A stretch of DNA of 64,000 bases from Sulfitobacter sp043557345 (GTDB lineage: Bacteria > Pseudomonadota > Alphaproteobacteria > Rhodobacterales > Rhodobacteraceae), in assembly GCF_043557345.1 (NCBI RefSeq), contig NZ_JBIFFV010000007.1, positions 124,001 to 188,000 of the forward strand. The letters run 5' to 3'. The notes beneath the pieces were generated by a model that was not told the DNA's origin, did no database searches, and saw nothing but the letters and a program-made list of their open reading frames with translations. The position numbers and the translations under genes are program-made. Positions 18,678 through 29,025 of the stretch are shown here, one piece after another; the first letter of the stretch is position 1, and the number at the start of each line of letters is the position of its first letter.

Positions 18678-20225
18678 CTACTTGTGCTTCACGATTTCGC
18701 CCGAGCGCAGCCGCGCGACATAGCTGTTCAACTCACGCTTCACGATCGGCATCAGGAAATAAAGCGCGATGATGTTCACGATCGCCATCGAGAAGAGCAT
18801 CGCATCGCTGAAGTCGATCACCGGCCCAAGGCTCGCCGCCGCGCCGATCACGATGAAGAGGCAGAAGATCACCTTGAAGGTCAGCTCCTTCGCCGCCCCC
18901 TCGCCAAAGAGATAGGTCCACGCCTTGAGCCCGTAGTAGGACCAGCTGATCATGGTCGAGAAGGCAAAGAGCACCACCGCCACCATCAGCAGCACCGGGA
19001 ACCACGAGAAGGCCCGCGCATAGGCCGCCGAGGTCAGGGCCACGCCGCTGACTTCGCCCTCGGTCGCGATCCGGCCAGCTTCGGCGTTCCAGATGTAGAG
19101 ACCGGTCTCGGGGTCTTGGTTGAGCACGCCGCTGATCACGATGACCAAAGCGGTCATGGTGCAGATCACCACCGTGTCGATGAAGGGCTCTAGCAGGGCG
19201 ACGTAGCCCTCGGTCACCGGCTCCTTGGTGCGCACCGCCGAGTGGGCGATGGCGGCCGAGCCGATGCCCGCCTCGTTGGAAAACGCCGCGCGGCGGAAGC
19301 CTTGGATCAGCGCGCCGGTAAAGCCGCCGACCACCCCGAGGCCGGTGAAGGCGCCCATGAAGATCTGCCCGAAGGCCCAGCCGATCATATCCCAATTGAT
19401 GATCAGGATCAGGATCGAGACCAGCACATAGAAGATACCCATGAAAGGCACGATCTTTTCAGTCACCCGCGCGATGGATTTCAGACCGCCCGCGATCACC
19501 GCGAAGGTCACGCCGGCAAGGACGACCCCGGTGATCCAGCCCGGATAGTCCCCCAAGACACCCGCAAGCTGGGCATGGGCTTGGTTGGCTTGGAACATAT
19601 TGCCCCCGCCAAGCGCGCCGAGGATGGTGAAGATCGAAAAGAGCACCGCCATGAAGCCCCCCAGCGGCAAGCCCCGCTCGGAAAAGCCTTTGACAATGTA
19701 ATACATCGGCCCGCCCGAGACATGGCCGTCGGGGAATTCATTGCGGTATTTCACACCAAGCGTACATTCGGTGAACTTGGTCGCCATGCCGAACAGGCCC
19801 GCGATCACCATCCAAAAGGTCGCCCCCGGCCCGCCGATGCTGACCGCCACCGCGACGCCCGCGATATTGCCCAGACCCACGGTGCCCGACAGCGCCGTCG
19901 CCAGCGCTTGGAAGTGGCTCACCTCGCCCGCGTCGTCGGGATCGGAGTAATCCCCTCTCACAAGCTGGATCGAATGCCAGAACCCTTTAATCTGGATGGC
20001 CCCGAAATAGACGGTGAAGACCACGGCCCCCACGACCAGCCAAAGCGCGATCCAAGAAAAATTTGTGCCCGGTAGCGGGGCAAAGATGAAAGATACGTAC
20101 CAGCCGGTATAATCGGCAAAAATCTGGTTGATACGTTGGTCGATGCCGATAGTCTCTTGCGCGGCGGCAAGGCCCGGCAGCAATGACGCAAAGGCCGCCA
20201 TCGCAAAGGTCAGTAACTTGTTCAT
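18678..20225 (-). CDS. Alanine or glycine:cation symporter (AGCS family), second copy
   Basis: 515 residues. The AGCS signatures are ALSGTVGLGNIAGVAVAVSI near 115, GGPMYYIVKG near 172 and AAFSNEAGIGSAAIAHSAV near 310. It has an N-terminal hydrophobic stretch ending AAAQE that could be cleaved, then about ten membrane segments. This longer subtype, with a periplasmic-looking first loop (QRINQIFADYTGWYVSFIF), differs clearly from the symporter at 3565-5019, so it is a separate lineage and not a recent duplicate. It is co-transcribed with the uspA gene 11 bases upstream. Sodium-driven uptake of Ala, Gly or similar amino acids is expected. Confidence 0.92.
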   Translation of the reverse strand: MNKLLTFAMAAFASLLPGLAAAQETIGIDQRINQIFADYTGWYVSFIFAPLPGTNFSWIALWLVVGAVVFTVYFGAIQIKGFWHSIQLVRGDYSDPDDAGEVSHFQALATALSGTVGLGNIAGVAVAVSIGGPGATFWMVIAGLFGMATKFTECTLGVKYRNEFPDGHVSGGPMYYIVKGFSERGLPLGGFMAVLFSIFTILGALGGGNMFQANQAHAQLAGVLGDYPGWITGVVLAGVTFAVIAGGLKSIARVTEKIVPFMGIFYVLVSILILIINWDMIGWAFGQIFMGAFTGLGVVGGFTGALIQGFRRAAFSNEAGIGSAAIAHSAVRTKEPVTEGYVALLEPFIDTVVICTMTALVIVISGVLNQDPETGLYIWNAEAGRIATEGEVSGVALTSAAYARAFSWFPVLLMVAVVLFAFSTMISWSYYGLKAWTYLFGEGAAKELTFKVIFCLFIVIGAAASLGPVIDFSDAMLFSMAIVNIIALYFLMPIVKRELNSYVARLRSGEIVKHK

Positions 20226-20236
20226 GGCGTTTCCTT

Positions 20237-20674
20237 TCAGGGAATGATCGTGACCGGCACGCTGGAGCCTGCGACCAACCGGCCCGTCACCCCACCAAAG
20301 AGCCGCTTGAGGCCCCGCTCACCAACCCGCCCAACGACGATCTGAATCGCGCCACGCTTCTTGGCCACCGCTTCGAGGATGTCGGCCACGTCGCCATGCC
20401 GCACGATTCCCTCGACCTCGACACCGGCGGCCTTGGCCTCGGCCACAGCAGGGTCGAGCACGACATCGTGGGCGCGCTGCAACTCCTGCTCGCGCCGCTT
20501 GTGGCGCTGCTCGTTCTCTTCCTTGGTCTGAAAGGTGAAAGGCGACCATTCGATCACAAAGCAAACGGTGATCGAACAATCCCCGATCTGTTTGGCCTGT
20601 GACTGAGCAAACGCCAAGGCACGCGCGCCGGCCTCCGACCCGTCCAGACCCACAACGATGGTGGATTTAGTCAT
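20237..20674 (-). CDS. Universal stress protein (UspA family)
   Basis: 145 residues, one Usp domain. STIVVGLDGSEAGARALAFA forms the first strand and helix, and the ATP-binding loop reads VVGRVGERGLKRLFGGVTGR, with GSSVPVTIIP at the end. These fit the ATP-binding subgroup with G-2X-G-9X-G(S/T), here slightly altered (VTGR). It is first in a two-gene operon with an AGCS symporter; Usp-transporter pairs often mean the Usp modulates the transporter. That link is inference. Confidence 0.92.
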   Translation of the reverse strand: MTKSTIVVGLDGSEAGARALAFAQSQAKQIGDCSITVCFVIEWSPFTFQTKEENEQRHKRREQELQRAHDVVLDPAVAEAKAAGVEVEGIVRHGDVADILEAVAKKRGAIQIVVGRVGERGLKRLFGGVTGRLVAGSSVPVTIIP

Positions 20675-21025
20675 GAGTATTTCCCTGTTGTTGCGCTAAA
20701 GGCAGCCCCCATGACGGGCGAAAACCGCCTTCAACCTCCCTACTCTGAAGTTGGTGAACTTCGTCACCTAACCGCAGATTGAATAGAGTCTAGCGCGAAA
20801 ACGGCAGAAAAGTCGACCGAATTTCACCGATCGACTGGGCGGATCGCCTGCCAAACCCTTGCAAAACCATCAAATAGCCCGCCCTGCCCTCTTCTTGCGC
20901 AGGCGCCTTGCCCGCCTTGCAAAGCTTCGCCGGGCGGGGTGCCTACGCGATACAGAGTGTTTGATATTGCCCCGCCCGGGGGATATTGCACTGCAAACCC
21001 CAAAACGCGTTGCAAGGATTCTCCA
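20675..21025. other. 351-base intergenic region between uspA and ettA
   Basis: No convincing gene. It must hold the divergent promoters of uspA (minus) and ettA (plus). An 8-base word GATATTGC occurs twice, 19 bases apart, at 20963 and 20982, close to the ettA start. I see no known operator. Confidence 0.5.
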
Positions 21026-22681
<1,656 letters not shown>

Positions 22682-22703
22682 GGATTGCAACTTAGCAATT
22701 TGG

Positions 22704-22731
22704 AGGGCGCCGGATTTCCGGCGCCCTTTTT
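22704..22731 (+). terminator. Rho-independent terminator after ettA
   Basis: A 10-bp stem, AGGGCGCCGG / CCGGCGCCCT, with a 4-base loop and TTTTT, 23 bases after the stop codon. Confidence 0.85.
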
Positions 22732-22770
22732 CGTGCGCTCCTTTGCTAGAAGCCCCCCCGGCGGCACGCC

Positions 22771-22898
22771 GGGCATCGCCCTCCCTCCCCCCCGGAGGGC
22801 GATTTTGCAACGTACCGACATGCAAAAACGTCAGCGCGCCCTACTCACCCCTCGCAAACCCAAACCGTTAAGATCGCCCCCCAGGGAGGGCGACGCCC
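22771..22898. repeat. REPIN/MITE-like extragenic element, copy C
   Basis: 128 bases bounded by inverted repeats: GGGCATCGCCCTCCC on the left and, read on the minus strand, GGGCGTCGCCCTCCC on the right (14 of 15 identical). Each end also folds on itself: ATCGCCCTCC / GGAGGGCGAT on the left and CGCCC.../GGGGGGCG on the right. The layout is the same as in the two elements at 25261 and 56288. It lies between ettA and a response-regulator gene and contains no open frame of note. Confidence 0.6.
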
Positions 22899-22964
22899 TC
22901 TGCACATGAACGCAAAAACCCGCCCGCACTGCGGACGGATCTATCCCTTCAAAGACTCCTGCCC

Positions 22965-23942
22965 TCAGCGTTCGTCGTCGATCGCCGTTTCCAACTGGGC
23001 AAAGAGGTTATCCTCATCATGCCGCACCAAGCCGTGCAGCGGATCCCAGCTTTGGAGATATTCGCGCAGCTTGTTGCTGGCCGACAGACCCGACCAGAGG
23101 CGCTGCTCGGTCACCGAATGCACCTGCAAGGACGGGGCCAGTCCGCCGTTCATGCCCTTGCCGTCCCAGTTCTTCTCCAGATGCTCGCGCATCCGCTCGG
23201 CCATCGAGGCGGTGTTCAATCGTGCGCGGCTCATCACCACGCCGATGAAACGCCCGCTGCCCGCATAGGCCAGATGAAAACGCATGCCCTCCAGCGAATG
23301 CACGGAGGCGCGGGCCACCTGCTCCATCTGGCGGCGGAAGGCCGGAGCCTTGACCGCGCGATAGATGCCGCGCGCCCCCTCGACCGAGATCGAAAACAGG
23401 CTCATGGAGAAACAGCCGCTTGGCAGGCGCAGCAGGTAATTCTCAAGCGCGGAGACATTGCTACAGGCCGAGACATCGAGGTCGAAATCCTCGTCAAAGC
23501 GGATCTGCATCATCTGCGTCAACTCGGCCAGCGTATGCTGCGCCTCGCGTTCGCGCAGCAGGGATGCGTTCAGCATGCTGGCAGAATTGATCCGCGCGCT
23601 GAGTTCGACACCGTCCAATGGCTTGCAAAGGAAATCCGTGGCACCCGCGTCAAAGGCCCGTTGCATCATCGCAGGCTCTTTGCTCGCCGTGATCATAATG
23701 ATCGGCACGGCGCGGTAAAAGGGCACATCGCGGATCATCTCGCACAGGCTGATCCCGTTGATGCCCGGCATCATGATATCGAGCAGGAATGAGTCGAAGG
23801 GCCGGTTCGACTCCTGCATGATCTCCAGCGCCTCTTCCGAGCTTTCGCAGCAGGTCAGCTCGTAATTGTCATTCTCGGTCAGGCAACCTGTGAGCAGATC
23901 AAGGATGACCGGGTCATCGTCTACGGCAAGGATACGCATCAT
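22965..23942 (-). CDS. Response regulator with REC domain and degenerate GGDEF domain
   Basis: 325 residues. REC domain 1-125: MRILAVDDDPVILDLL with the acidic pair, phospho-acceptor Asp55 in FLLDIMMPGINGISL, ITASK, and Lys108 in CKPLDG. After a helical linker, residues 155-280 fit the GGDEF fold, but the active-site word is GSGRF (228-232, in HLAYAGSGRFIGVV) instead of GGDEF. It should therefore not make cyclic di-GMP and may act as a binding or output domain. No histidine kinase is adjacent, so the input is unknown. Two ATG codons are in tandem; the first is used here. Confidence 0.8.
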   Translation of the reverse strand: MMRILAVDDDPVILDLLTGCLTENDNYELTCCESSEEALEIMQESNRPFDSFLLDIMMPGINGISLCEMIRDVPFYRAVPIIMITASKEPAMMQRAFDAGATDFLCKPLDGVELSARINSASMLNASLLREREAQHTLAELTQMMQIRFDEDFDLDVSACSNVSALENYLLRLPSGCFSMSLFSISVEGARGIYRAVKAPAFRRQMEQVARASVHSLEGMRFHLAYAGSGRFIGVVMSRARLNTASMAERMREHLEKNWDGKGMNGGLAPSLQVHSVTEQRLWSGLSASNKLREYLQSWDPLHGLVRHDEDNLFAQLETAIDDER

Positions 23943-24315
23943 GTCTCGTTACTCCACATGGGGGGCGCTGGCAGGCGCACTTGGGGCTTTCTGGCAAAAA
24001 ACCACCTGCGCCGGGCAGTAATGAGACCGGTTTGCGGCAAACTCGGGACGGTGCAATTTGGCGCGTTCCCCGCAAAATATGGGGATCGCGAAACTTCGTG
24101 GCGGGAATTTGCCGAAAACCGTGTTCTCGGTCCCGCCGAAACCCGCCAAAATGCGATGCCCCTTGAACGAATCCCCCCCGAGTGCAATATAGACGGTGCA
24201 GACGTTATCTTTTTCGACCACTGTCTCCCTCATACGGCGCTCAGTCTATCGATCCAGACCAACCACGCCGGGCCATCGCACCAACGCGGATGGCATCAAT
24301 ATGGAGACTACGGAT
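23943..24315. other. 373-base divergent region: promoters and long cold-shock leader
   Basis: No credible gene; the short frames on either strand have no ribosome-binding site or recognisable protein. It holds the promoter of the response regulator (minus) and the promoter plus a probable long 5' leader of the cold-shock gene (plus). TTTTTCGACC near 24202 recurs as TTTTCGACC about 100 bases before the second cold-shock gene near 36403. Confidence 0.45.
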
Positions 24316-24522
24316 ATGGCCACTGGCACCGTAAAATGGTTCAACACAACTAAAGGCTTCGGCTTCATCGCACCCGACGGCGGCAGCAAAGACGTTTTCG
24401 TGCACATTTCCGCTGTTGAGCGCGCTGGCCTGACCGGCCTGGCCGACAACCAGAAAGTGACCTTCGACATCGAAGCTGGCCGCGACGGCCGTGAATCCGC
24501 GACCAACCTCGCGCTGGCCTAA
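24316..24522 (+). CDS. Cold-shock domain protein (CspA family), copy 1
   Basis: 68 residues, one cold-shock domain with both RNA-binding motifs: KGFGFIAPD (RNP1) and DVFVHISAV (RNP2). It begins MATGTVKWFNTTKGFGFIAP. Such proteins bind single-stranded RNA and melt secondary structure. GGAG lies 10 bases before the ATG. A strong terminator follows. The paralogue at 36500-36706 differs at only a handful of positions (F/Y, G/A, S/G, V/I, T/S, I/V, T/S, L/I), so the two are recent or strongly conserved duplicates. Confidence 0.96.
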   Translation: MATGTVKWFNTTKGFGFIAPDGGSKDVFVHISAVERAGLTGLADNQKVTFDIEAGRDGRESATNLALA

Positions 24523-24556
24523 GGCCCGGGGGCGTCGGCCCTGATGTAAGAATTCG

Positions 24557-24591
24557 AACCGACCTGCCGATACCGGCAGGTCGGTTTTTTT
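24557..24591 (+). terminator. Rho-independent terminator after cold-shock gene 1
   Basis: A 13-bp stem, AACCGACCTGCCG / CGGCAGGTCGGTT, with a 4-base loop and a run of seven T. Confidence 0.9.
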
Positions 24592-24663
24592 GTGTCGAGC
24601 CTTGCTAAAATGGCCTCCCATGGCAAAATGCGGGGAAACCGCAATATTTTGATGGAGCCTGCC

Positions 24664-25215
24664 ATGCGCCGCCGTACCTTTTTGACCAGCACCGTGGCCG
24701 CAGCCGCCCTACCCCTGATGGCGCAGGCCCGCACCGCCGCCTATGACCCCGCCCCGCAGATGGTCCCGGTCAAGGCGCAATATGCGCCCGGGCAATTGCT
24801 GATCCTGCCGCGCAGCCATTACCTCTATTTCGTCACGTCGCCGGGCCAAGCGATGCGCTATGGCGTGGGCGTCGGCAAAGCCGGGCTGGAATTCACCGGC
24901 ACCGCGACCATCGACGTCAAAAAGGAGTGGCCCACATGGCGGCCAACCAATGAGATGATCGAACGCGAGCCGCAGACCTACAAGCGTTTCATCGGCAACA
25001 CCGACGCCCAGCCCGGCGGCCCCGGCAACCCCTTGGGCGCGCGGGCGCTCTATCTGTTCCAGAACGGGCGGGACACCTTCTTCCGCATCCATGGCACCAC
25101 GCAGCCGAACTCCATCGGGCGGTCCGTGTCGAACGGCTGCATTCGGATGCTGAACGCGCATGTGATCGACCTGTACCAGCGGGTGCCGATCGGGACGAAG
25201 GTCACGGTGCTTTAA
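24664..25215 (+). CDS. L,D-transpeptidase (YkuD domain)
   Basis: 183 residues from the ATG at 24664, which has GGAG just upstream; a longer frame to 24592 overlaps the previous terminator. MRRRTFLTSTVAAAALPLMA is a Tat-type export signal with RRRTFL, cleaved after MAQA. The YkuD domain spans 45-183, with catalytic His143 in FRIHGTTQPNSIG and Cys159 in SVSNGCIRM. It makes 3-3 cross-links in peptidoglycan or attaches proteins to it in the periplasm. Short YkuD proteins of this kind occur in several copies in alphaproteobacteria. Confidence 0.93.
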   Translation: MRRRTFLTSTVAAAALPLMAQARTAAYDPAPQMVPVKAQYAPGQLLILPRSHYLYFVTSPGQAMRYGVGVGKAGLEFTGTATIDVKKEWPTWRPTNEMIEREPQTYKRFIGNTDAQPGGPGNPLGARALYLFQNGRDTFFRIHGTTQPNSIGRSVSNGCIRMLNAHVIDLYQRVPIGTKVTVL

Positions 25216-25260
25216 GGCCCCTTTCGACAACACCTGGCCCGGAATCAAGCCGCAGGCGCC

Positions 25261-25396
25261 GGGCCATCGCCTGCCCGCCCCGACGGGTAGGCGATTTAGT
25301 GAGTTCGGGTGCGCCATCGCGAAGGCGCGCCATGGCTGAACCATAAAGTGGCACGAGGCTTCGTCGGATCGCCGACCCGCGTGCAGGCGCTGGCCC
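25261..25396. repeat. REPIN/MITE-like extragenic element, copy A
   Basis: 136 bases with an imperfect terminal inverted repeat: left end GGGCCATCGCCTGCCCGCC, right end GCGTGCAGGCGCTGGCCC. Homology to copy B (56288-56422, opposite orientation) is obvious over the left third and extends about 25 bases outside the repeat, where both share CCCGGAATCAAGCCGCAGGC. Inside, GAGGCGATTTAGTGAG-type sequence and CATGGC...ATAAAGTGGCA are shared. It lies between an L,D-transpeptidase gene and the end of the pyrimidine transport operon. Confidence 0.65.
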
Positions 25397-25458
25397 TCCC
25401 CAGCAAAAAAGGGCCAACGCAGCGCGCCAGCCCCTCCCCTCATCATAGACGCCAAAGC

Positions 25459-26439
25459 TTACTGAAGCGCCTTGTCCGTGATGTCATGGGTCCAAGCGCC
25501 CTCAGGCGCCTTGGTGATCATTCCGCCTTCCATAGTGATCGCCGCGCTGCGATCAAAGGCCGCCTCGTCCAACCGCCCGTCGCTGCCTTCGGTCAGCTTG
25601 GCGATCTCGCCCATCATGCGGGTCTGGTGCTTCTCGGTCTGGGCGCCGGTCTGGTCGTTTTCCAGCACGATCTCGGCAGCTTCCTCGACATTCTCCTCGG
25701 CGTATTTCCAGCCTTTCATGGAGGCCCGGACGAAACGCGCCAGCTTGTCGACCATCTCGGGGTCTTCGAGGTTCTCCTCGGTGGTATAAAGACCGTCTTC
25801 CAGCGTCGAGATGCCCTCGTCCTCATATTTGAAGACCACCAGATCCTCGGGCGTCAGCCCTGCGTCGATCACCTGCCAATATTCGTTGTAGGTCATGGTG
25901 GTGGCGCATTCGACCTGCTTTTGCAGCAGCGGATCGACGTTGAAGTTGATCTTCTGGATCGTCACGCCGCCTTCGGAGCCATCGGTGGGATAGCCCAGCT
26001 TGCCCATCCAACTCATCAGCGGGATCTCATTGCCGAAGAACCATGTCCCAAGCGTATTGCCGGGGAAGTCCTCGGGGCTTTCGATGCCATGTTCCTTGAG
26101 GCAGGTCAGCATCAGGCCGGATTTCGCGAAGGGCTGCGCGATGTTGACGATCGGCGCGCCCTTCTCGCGCGCGGCCAGCGCCGAGGGCAGCCAGTCCACC
26201 ATCACATCGGCCCCGCCGCCCAAGAGCACCTGCACCGGCGCGATGTCCGGCCCGCCCGGCTTGATCGTGACATCGAGCCCTTCTTCTTCGTAGAAACCCT
26301 TGTCTTTGGCCACGTAGTAGCCCGCGAACTGCGCCTGCGTGACCCATTTAAGCTGTAGCGTCAGGTCGTCGGCGGCCTGCGCCACGCCCCCCCAGAGGCC
26401 CAAGGCCGCCCCGGCAGCGATCTTCGTGATGGTTTTCAT
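25459..26439 (-). CDS. ABC transporter substrate-binding protein, NMT1/THI5-like (pyrimidine locus)
   Basis: 326 residues with a signal peptide (cleavage after AQAADD, about 22). The family pattern is LTLQLKWVTQAQFAGYYVAK, DKGFYEEEGLDVTIKPGG, ALAAREKGAPIVNIAQPF and the central WFFGNEIPLMSWMGKLGYP. Relatives bind thiamine-pyrimidine precursors or other small planar compounds in the periplasm. It is the last gene of an operon after dihydropyrimidinase, an ATPase and two permeases, so the ligand is probably a pyrimidine, a dihydropyrimidine or a related ureide. CAGGGAGATAAAA precedes the ATG. Confidence 0.88.
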   Translation of the reverse strand: MKTITKIAAGAALGLWGGVAQAADDLTLQLKWVTQAQFAGYYVAKDKGFYEEEGLDVTIKPGGPDIAPVQVLLGGGADVMVDWLPSALAAREKGAPIVNIAQPFAKSGLMLTCLKEHGIESPEDFPGNTLGTWFFGNEIPLMSWMGKLGYPTDGSEGGVTIQKINFNVDPLLQKQVECATTMTYNEYWQVIDAGLTPEDLVVFKYEDEGISTLEDGLYTTEENLEDPEMVDKLARFVRASMKGWKYAEENVEEAAEIVLENDQTGAQTEKHQTRMMGEIAKLTEGSDGRLDEAAFDRSAAITMEGGMITKAPEGAWTHDITDKALQ

Positions 26440-26466
26440 TTTTATCTCCCTGTTGGTTGGTCGTCT

Positions 26467-27309
26467 CTAGTTCCTTTGGCTGGGGTGCCAAAAGGTCACC
26501 CGTCCTTCGATAAGGGCCATGATACCATAGAACGCCGATCCGGCTATCGCCGCGACAACAATCTCGGCCCAGACCAAATCAAGCGCAAGCTGGCCCACCG
26601 AGGTGGAGATGCGAAAGCCCATCCCCAGCACCGGAGAGCCGAAGAATTCAGCAACGATGGCGCCAATGAGGGCAAGAGTGGTGCCGATCTTGAGCCCATT
26701 GAAGACGAAAGGCATCGCCGCCGGCAGCCGCAGCTTCACAAGCGTGCGCCAATAGCCCGCCGCGTAGGTGCGCATCAGGTCGCGTTGCATCGCGTCGCTG
26801 GCCTGCAGCCCCTGCACGGTGTTCACCAGCATCGGGAAGAATACCATGACCACGACAATCGCCGCCTTGGACTGCCAGCCAAAGCCGAACCACATCACCA
26901 TGATCGGCGCCATGCCGATGATCGGCAGCGCGGCCACGAAATTGCCCACCGGCAAAAGGCCGCGTTGCAGGAAGGGGAAGCGGTCGATCGCCAGCGCCGT
27001 CAGGAAGGCCGCGCCGCAGCCGATGATGTAGCCGCTCAGCGCCCCCTTGATGACGGTCTGCACGAAGTCGATCCACAGGATGTCGAGCGACGTGGCCATG
27101 CGCGCCGCGATGACCGAGGGCGCGGGCAGCAGCACCTGGTTGATCTCGAACCCGCGCACCACGCCTTCCCAGACGGCAATGAGCGTGATGCCAAAGACCA
27201 GCGGCGCCGCCAGCGACGCCCCCCGCGAGGGCCGCTGCCGCGCCAGCCAGACATTGAGCGACAGGCCCGCGATCCATGCGAAAATGGCGAAAAGAACCCA
27301 GCCCATCAC
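26467..27309 (-). CDS. ABC transporter permease (pyrimidine locus), subunit 2
   Basis: 280 residues with about six membrane helices. The binding-protein-dependent permease signature (EAA loop) is seen as TYAAGYWRTLVKLRLPAAMP near 187-205, which contacts the ATPase. The start codon overlaps the stop of the upstream permease by 4 bases (ATGA), so translation is coupled. It pairs with the other permease to form the membrane channel for the substrate bound by the protein encoded next. Confidence 0.9.
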   Translation of the reverse strand: MMGWVLFAIFAWIAGLSLNVWLARQRPSRGASLAAPLVFGITLIAVWEGVVRGFEINQVLLPAPSVIAARMATSLDILWIDFVQTVIKGALSGYIIGCGAAFLTALAIDRFPFLQRGLLPVGNFVAALPIIGMAPIMVMWFGFGWQSKAAIVVVMVFFPMLVNTVQGLQASDAMQRDLMRTYAAGYWRTLVKLRLPAAMPFVFNGLKIGTTLALIGAIVAEFFGSPVLGMGFRISTSVGQLALDLVWAEIVVAAIAGSAFYGIMALIEGRVTFWHPSQRN

Positions 27310-28166
27310 GCCATCCCCATCCGCTTGAGTGTCAGCCGCTGCACCAGCCCGATGAGCCCCACCATCGCAGCCGCAAGCGCAGCCGCCATCAGAAGCGCGC
27401 TCCAGATCTGCACGGTCTGGCCGTAGTAGCTACCGGCCAAGAGCCGCGCGCCGAGTCCCGCAACCGCCCCGGTCGGCATCTCACCCACGATGGCCCCGAC
27501 CAGCGAGGCCGCAACGCCGACCTTCAATGAGGTGAAGAAATAGGGCATCGACGACGGCAGCCGCAGTTTCCAGAAGGTCTGCCAGCCGCTCGCGTTCCAT
27601 GTCCGCATCTGGTCAAGCTGCATCTGATCGGGGCTGCGCAGCCCCTTCACCATGCCCACGACCACCGGGAAGAACGACAGATACATGCTGATGATCGCCT
27701 TCGGCAGCAGGCCCGACAGGCCCACGGCATTCAAGACCACGATGATCATCGGCGCGATGGCGAGGATCGGAATGGTCTGGCTGGCGATCACCCAGGGCAT
27801 CACGCTCATGTCCATGGTCCGGTTGAAGACGATCCCCACCGCCAAAAGCGTGCCGAGTGCGGTGCCCATGACGAAGCCCAGAAAGGTCGCGCTGAAGGTG
27901 ATCCATGTGTGGTAGATCAGCGAGCGTTTCGAGGTAACCTTCTTCTCCACCGTGGTCTTCCACAGTTCCGCGCCGACCTGATGCGGCGCGGGAAGTTTCG
28001 GTTTCTCCTGCGACCATGTGTCGGCCACCAGTTCCGAGAATGTCAGCGTCTTGTCGCCCCGTGCCGCCACATCCCGCGCCCATTGCGCGTTGAGCGCGAC
28101 AGCCGCGCCATACCAGATGACGATCAACAGACCCACGACCGTGAGAATGGGGATAATATTCCGCAT
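27306..28166 (-). CDS. ABC transporter permease (pyrimidine locus), subunit 1
   Basis: 286 residues from the ATG at 28166. The first helix (about 5-25) is followed by an unusually long non-membrane segment of about 70 residues, rich in charged residues, before five further helices. The EAA-type loop is MRTWNASGWQTFWKLRLPSS near 195. The start overlaps the stop of the ATPase gene by one base (TGATG). A longer frame extending to 28538 lies inside the ATPase gene and is only a shadow. Confidence 0.9.
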   Translation of the reverse strand: MRNIIPILTVVGLLIVIWYGAAVALNAQWARDVAARGDKTLTFSELVADTWSQEKPKLPAPHQVGAELWKTTVEKKVTSKRSLIYHTWITFSATFLGFVMGTALGTLLAVGIVFNRTMDMSVMPWVIASQTIPILAIAPMIIVVLNAVGLSGLLPKAIISMYLSFFPVVVGMVKGLRSPDQMQLDQMRTWNASGWQTFWKLRLPSSMPYFFTSLKVGVAASLVGAIVGEMPTGAVAGLGARLLAGSYYGQTVQIWSALLMAAALAAAMVGLIGLVQRLTLKRMGMA

Positions 28167-28951
28167 CAATCGTCCCCATGCCCGGCGCGCAGCCCCTCGC
28201 GCACGCGGTGCGCGATCTCGAGGAATTCCGGGCTTTCGCGAATCTCCAGGGGCCGTTCGCGCGGCAGCGGGCTTTCGATCACGTCGGCGATCCGTCCGGG
28301 CCGCGGACTCATCACCACGATCTTGGTCGACAGATACACCGCCTCGGGAATCGAATGGGTGACGAAGGCGATGGTCTTTTCGGTCCGCGCCCAGAGCTTC
28401 AAGAGCTGCTCGTTGAGGTGGTCGCGCACGATCTCGTCCAGCGCGCCGAAGGGTTCGTCCATCAGCAGGATGTCGGCGTCGAAGGACAGCGCCCGCGCGA
28501 TCGAGGCGCGCTGCTGCATCCCGCCCGAGAGCTGCCAAGGAAACTTCTTCTCGAAGCCCGAAAGCTCCACGAGGTCGAGCACCCGTTTCACCCGCTGGTC
28601 CTGCGCGGCCCGGGGCACGCCCATGATCTCAAGCGGCAGGCGAATGTTGCCGCCGATGGTGCGCCACGGGTAAAGACCCGCCGCCTGAAAGACGTAGCCA
28701 TAGGCCCGTGATTTACGCGCTTCCTCGGGCGAGACGCCGTTGATGGTCACGGTGCCGCCCGTGGGCTGCTCTAGATCGGCCATGACCCGCAGAAAGGTCG
28801 TCTTGCCGCAGCCCGAAGGGCCGATGAAGCTGACGAAATCCCCCTTGTGGATTTCGAGGTTCACGTCTTTCAACGCGTGGACCGGCCCGTCATTGGTTTG
28901 AAAGGTCAGGTCAAGATTGCTGGCGCTGATCACGCTCTGGCTGTCATTCAC
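28166..28951 (-). CDS. ABC transporter ATP-binding protein (pyrimidine locus)
   Basis: 261 residues, starting at the GTG at 28951, which has AGGGAAG seven bases upstream; the in-frame ATG at 28993 has no such site. Walker A is GPSGCGKTT, signature LSGGMQQRASIARAL, Walker B ILLMDEPFGALD, and the switch histidine is in FVTHSIPEA. It resembles the SsuB/TauB/ThiZ group that energises NMT1-type importers. It starts 74 bases after the dihydropyrimidinase stop and is translationally coupled to the permease. Confidence 0.9.
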   Translation of the reverse strand: MNDSQSVISASNLDLTFQTNDGPVHALKDVNLEIHKGDFVSFIGPSGCGKTTFLRVMADLEQPTGGTVTINGVSPEEARKSRAYGYVFQAAGLYPWRTIGGNIRLPLEIMGVPRAAQDQRVKRVLDLVELSGFEKKFPWQLSGGMQQRASIARALSFDADILLMDEPFGALDEIVRDHLNEQLLKLWARTEKTIAFVTHSIPEAVYLSTKIVVMSPRPGRIADVIESPLPRERPLEIRESPEFLEIAHRVREGLRAGHGDD

Positions 28952-29025
28952 GTATTTTACTTCCCTGTTGGTCGGCCGCTTTTGGCGCGGCACTTTACCC
29001 GGTTATCGCGGCGGTTCTACATGGC

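Noticed and set aside
20963..20989. Direct repeat GATATTGC upstream of ettA as an operator
   Set aside because: Only eight bases with 19-base spacing and no symmetry; too weak to separate from chance.
23939..24233. Short minus-strand frames in the response-regulator/cold-shock intergenic region
   Set aside because: No ribosome-binding site, odd composition and no domain; two overlapping frames are equally open.
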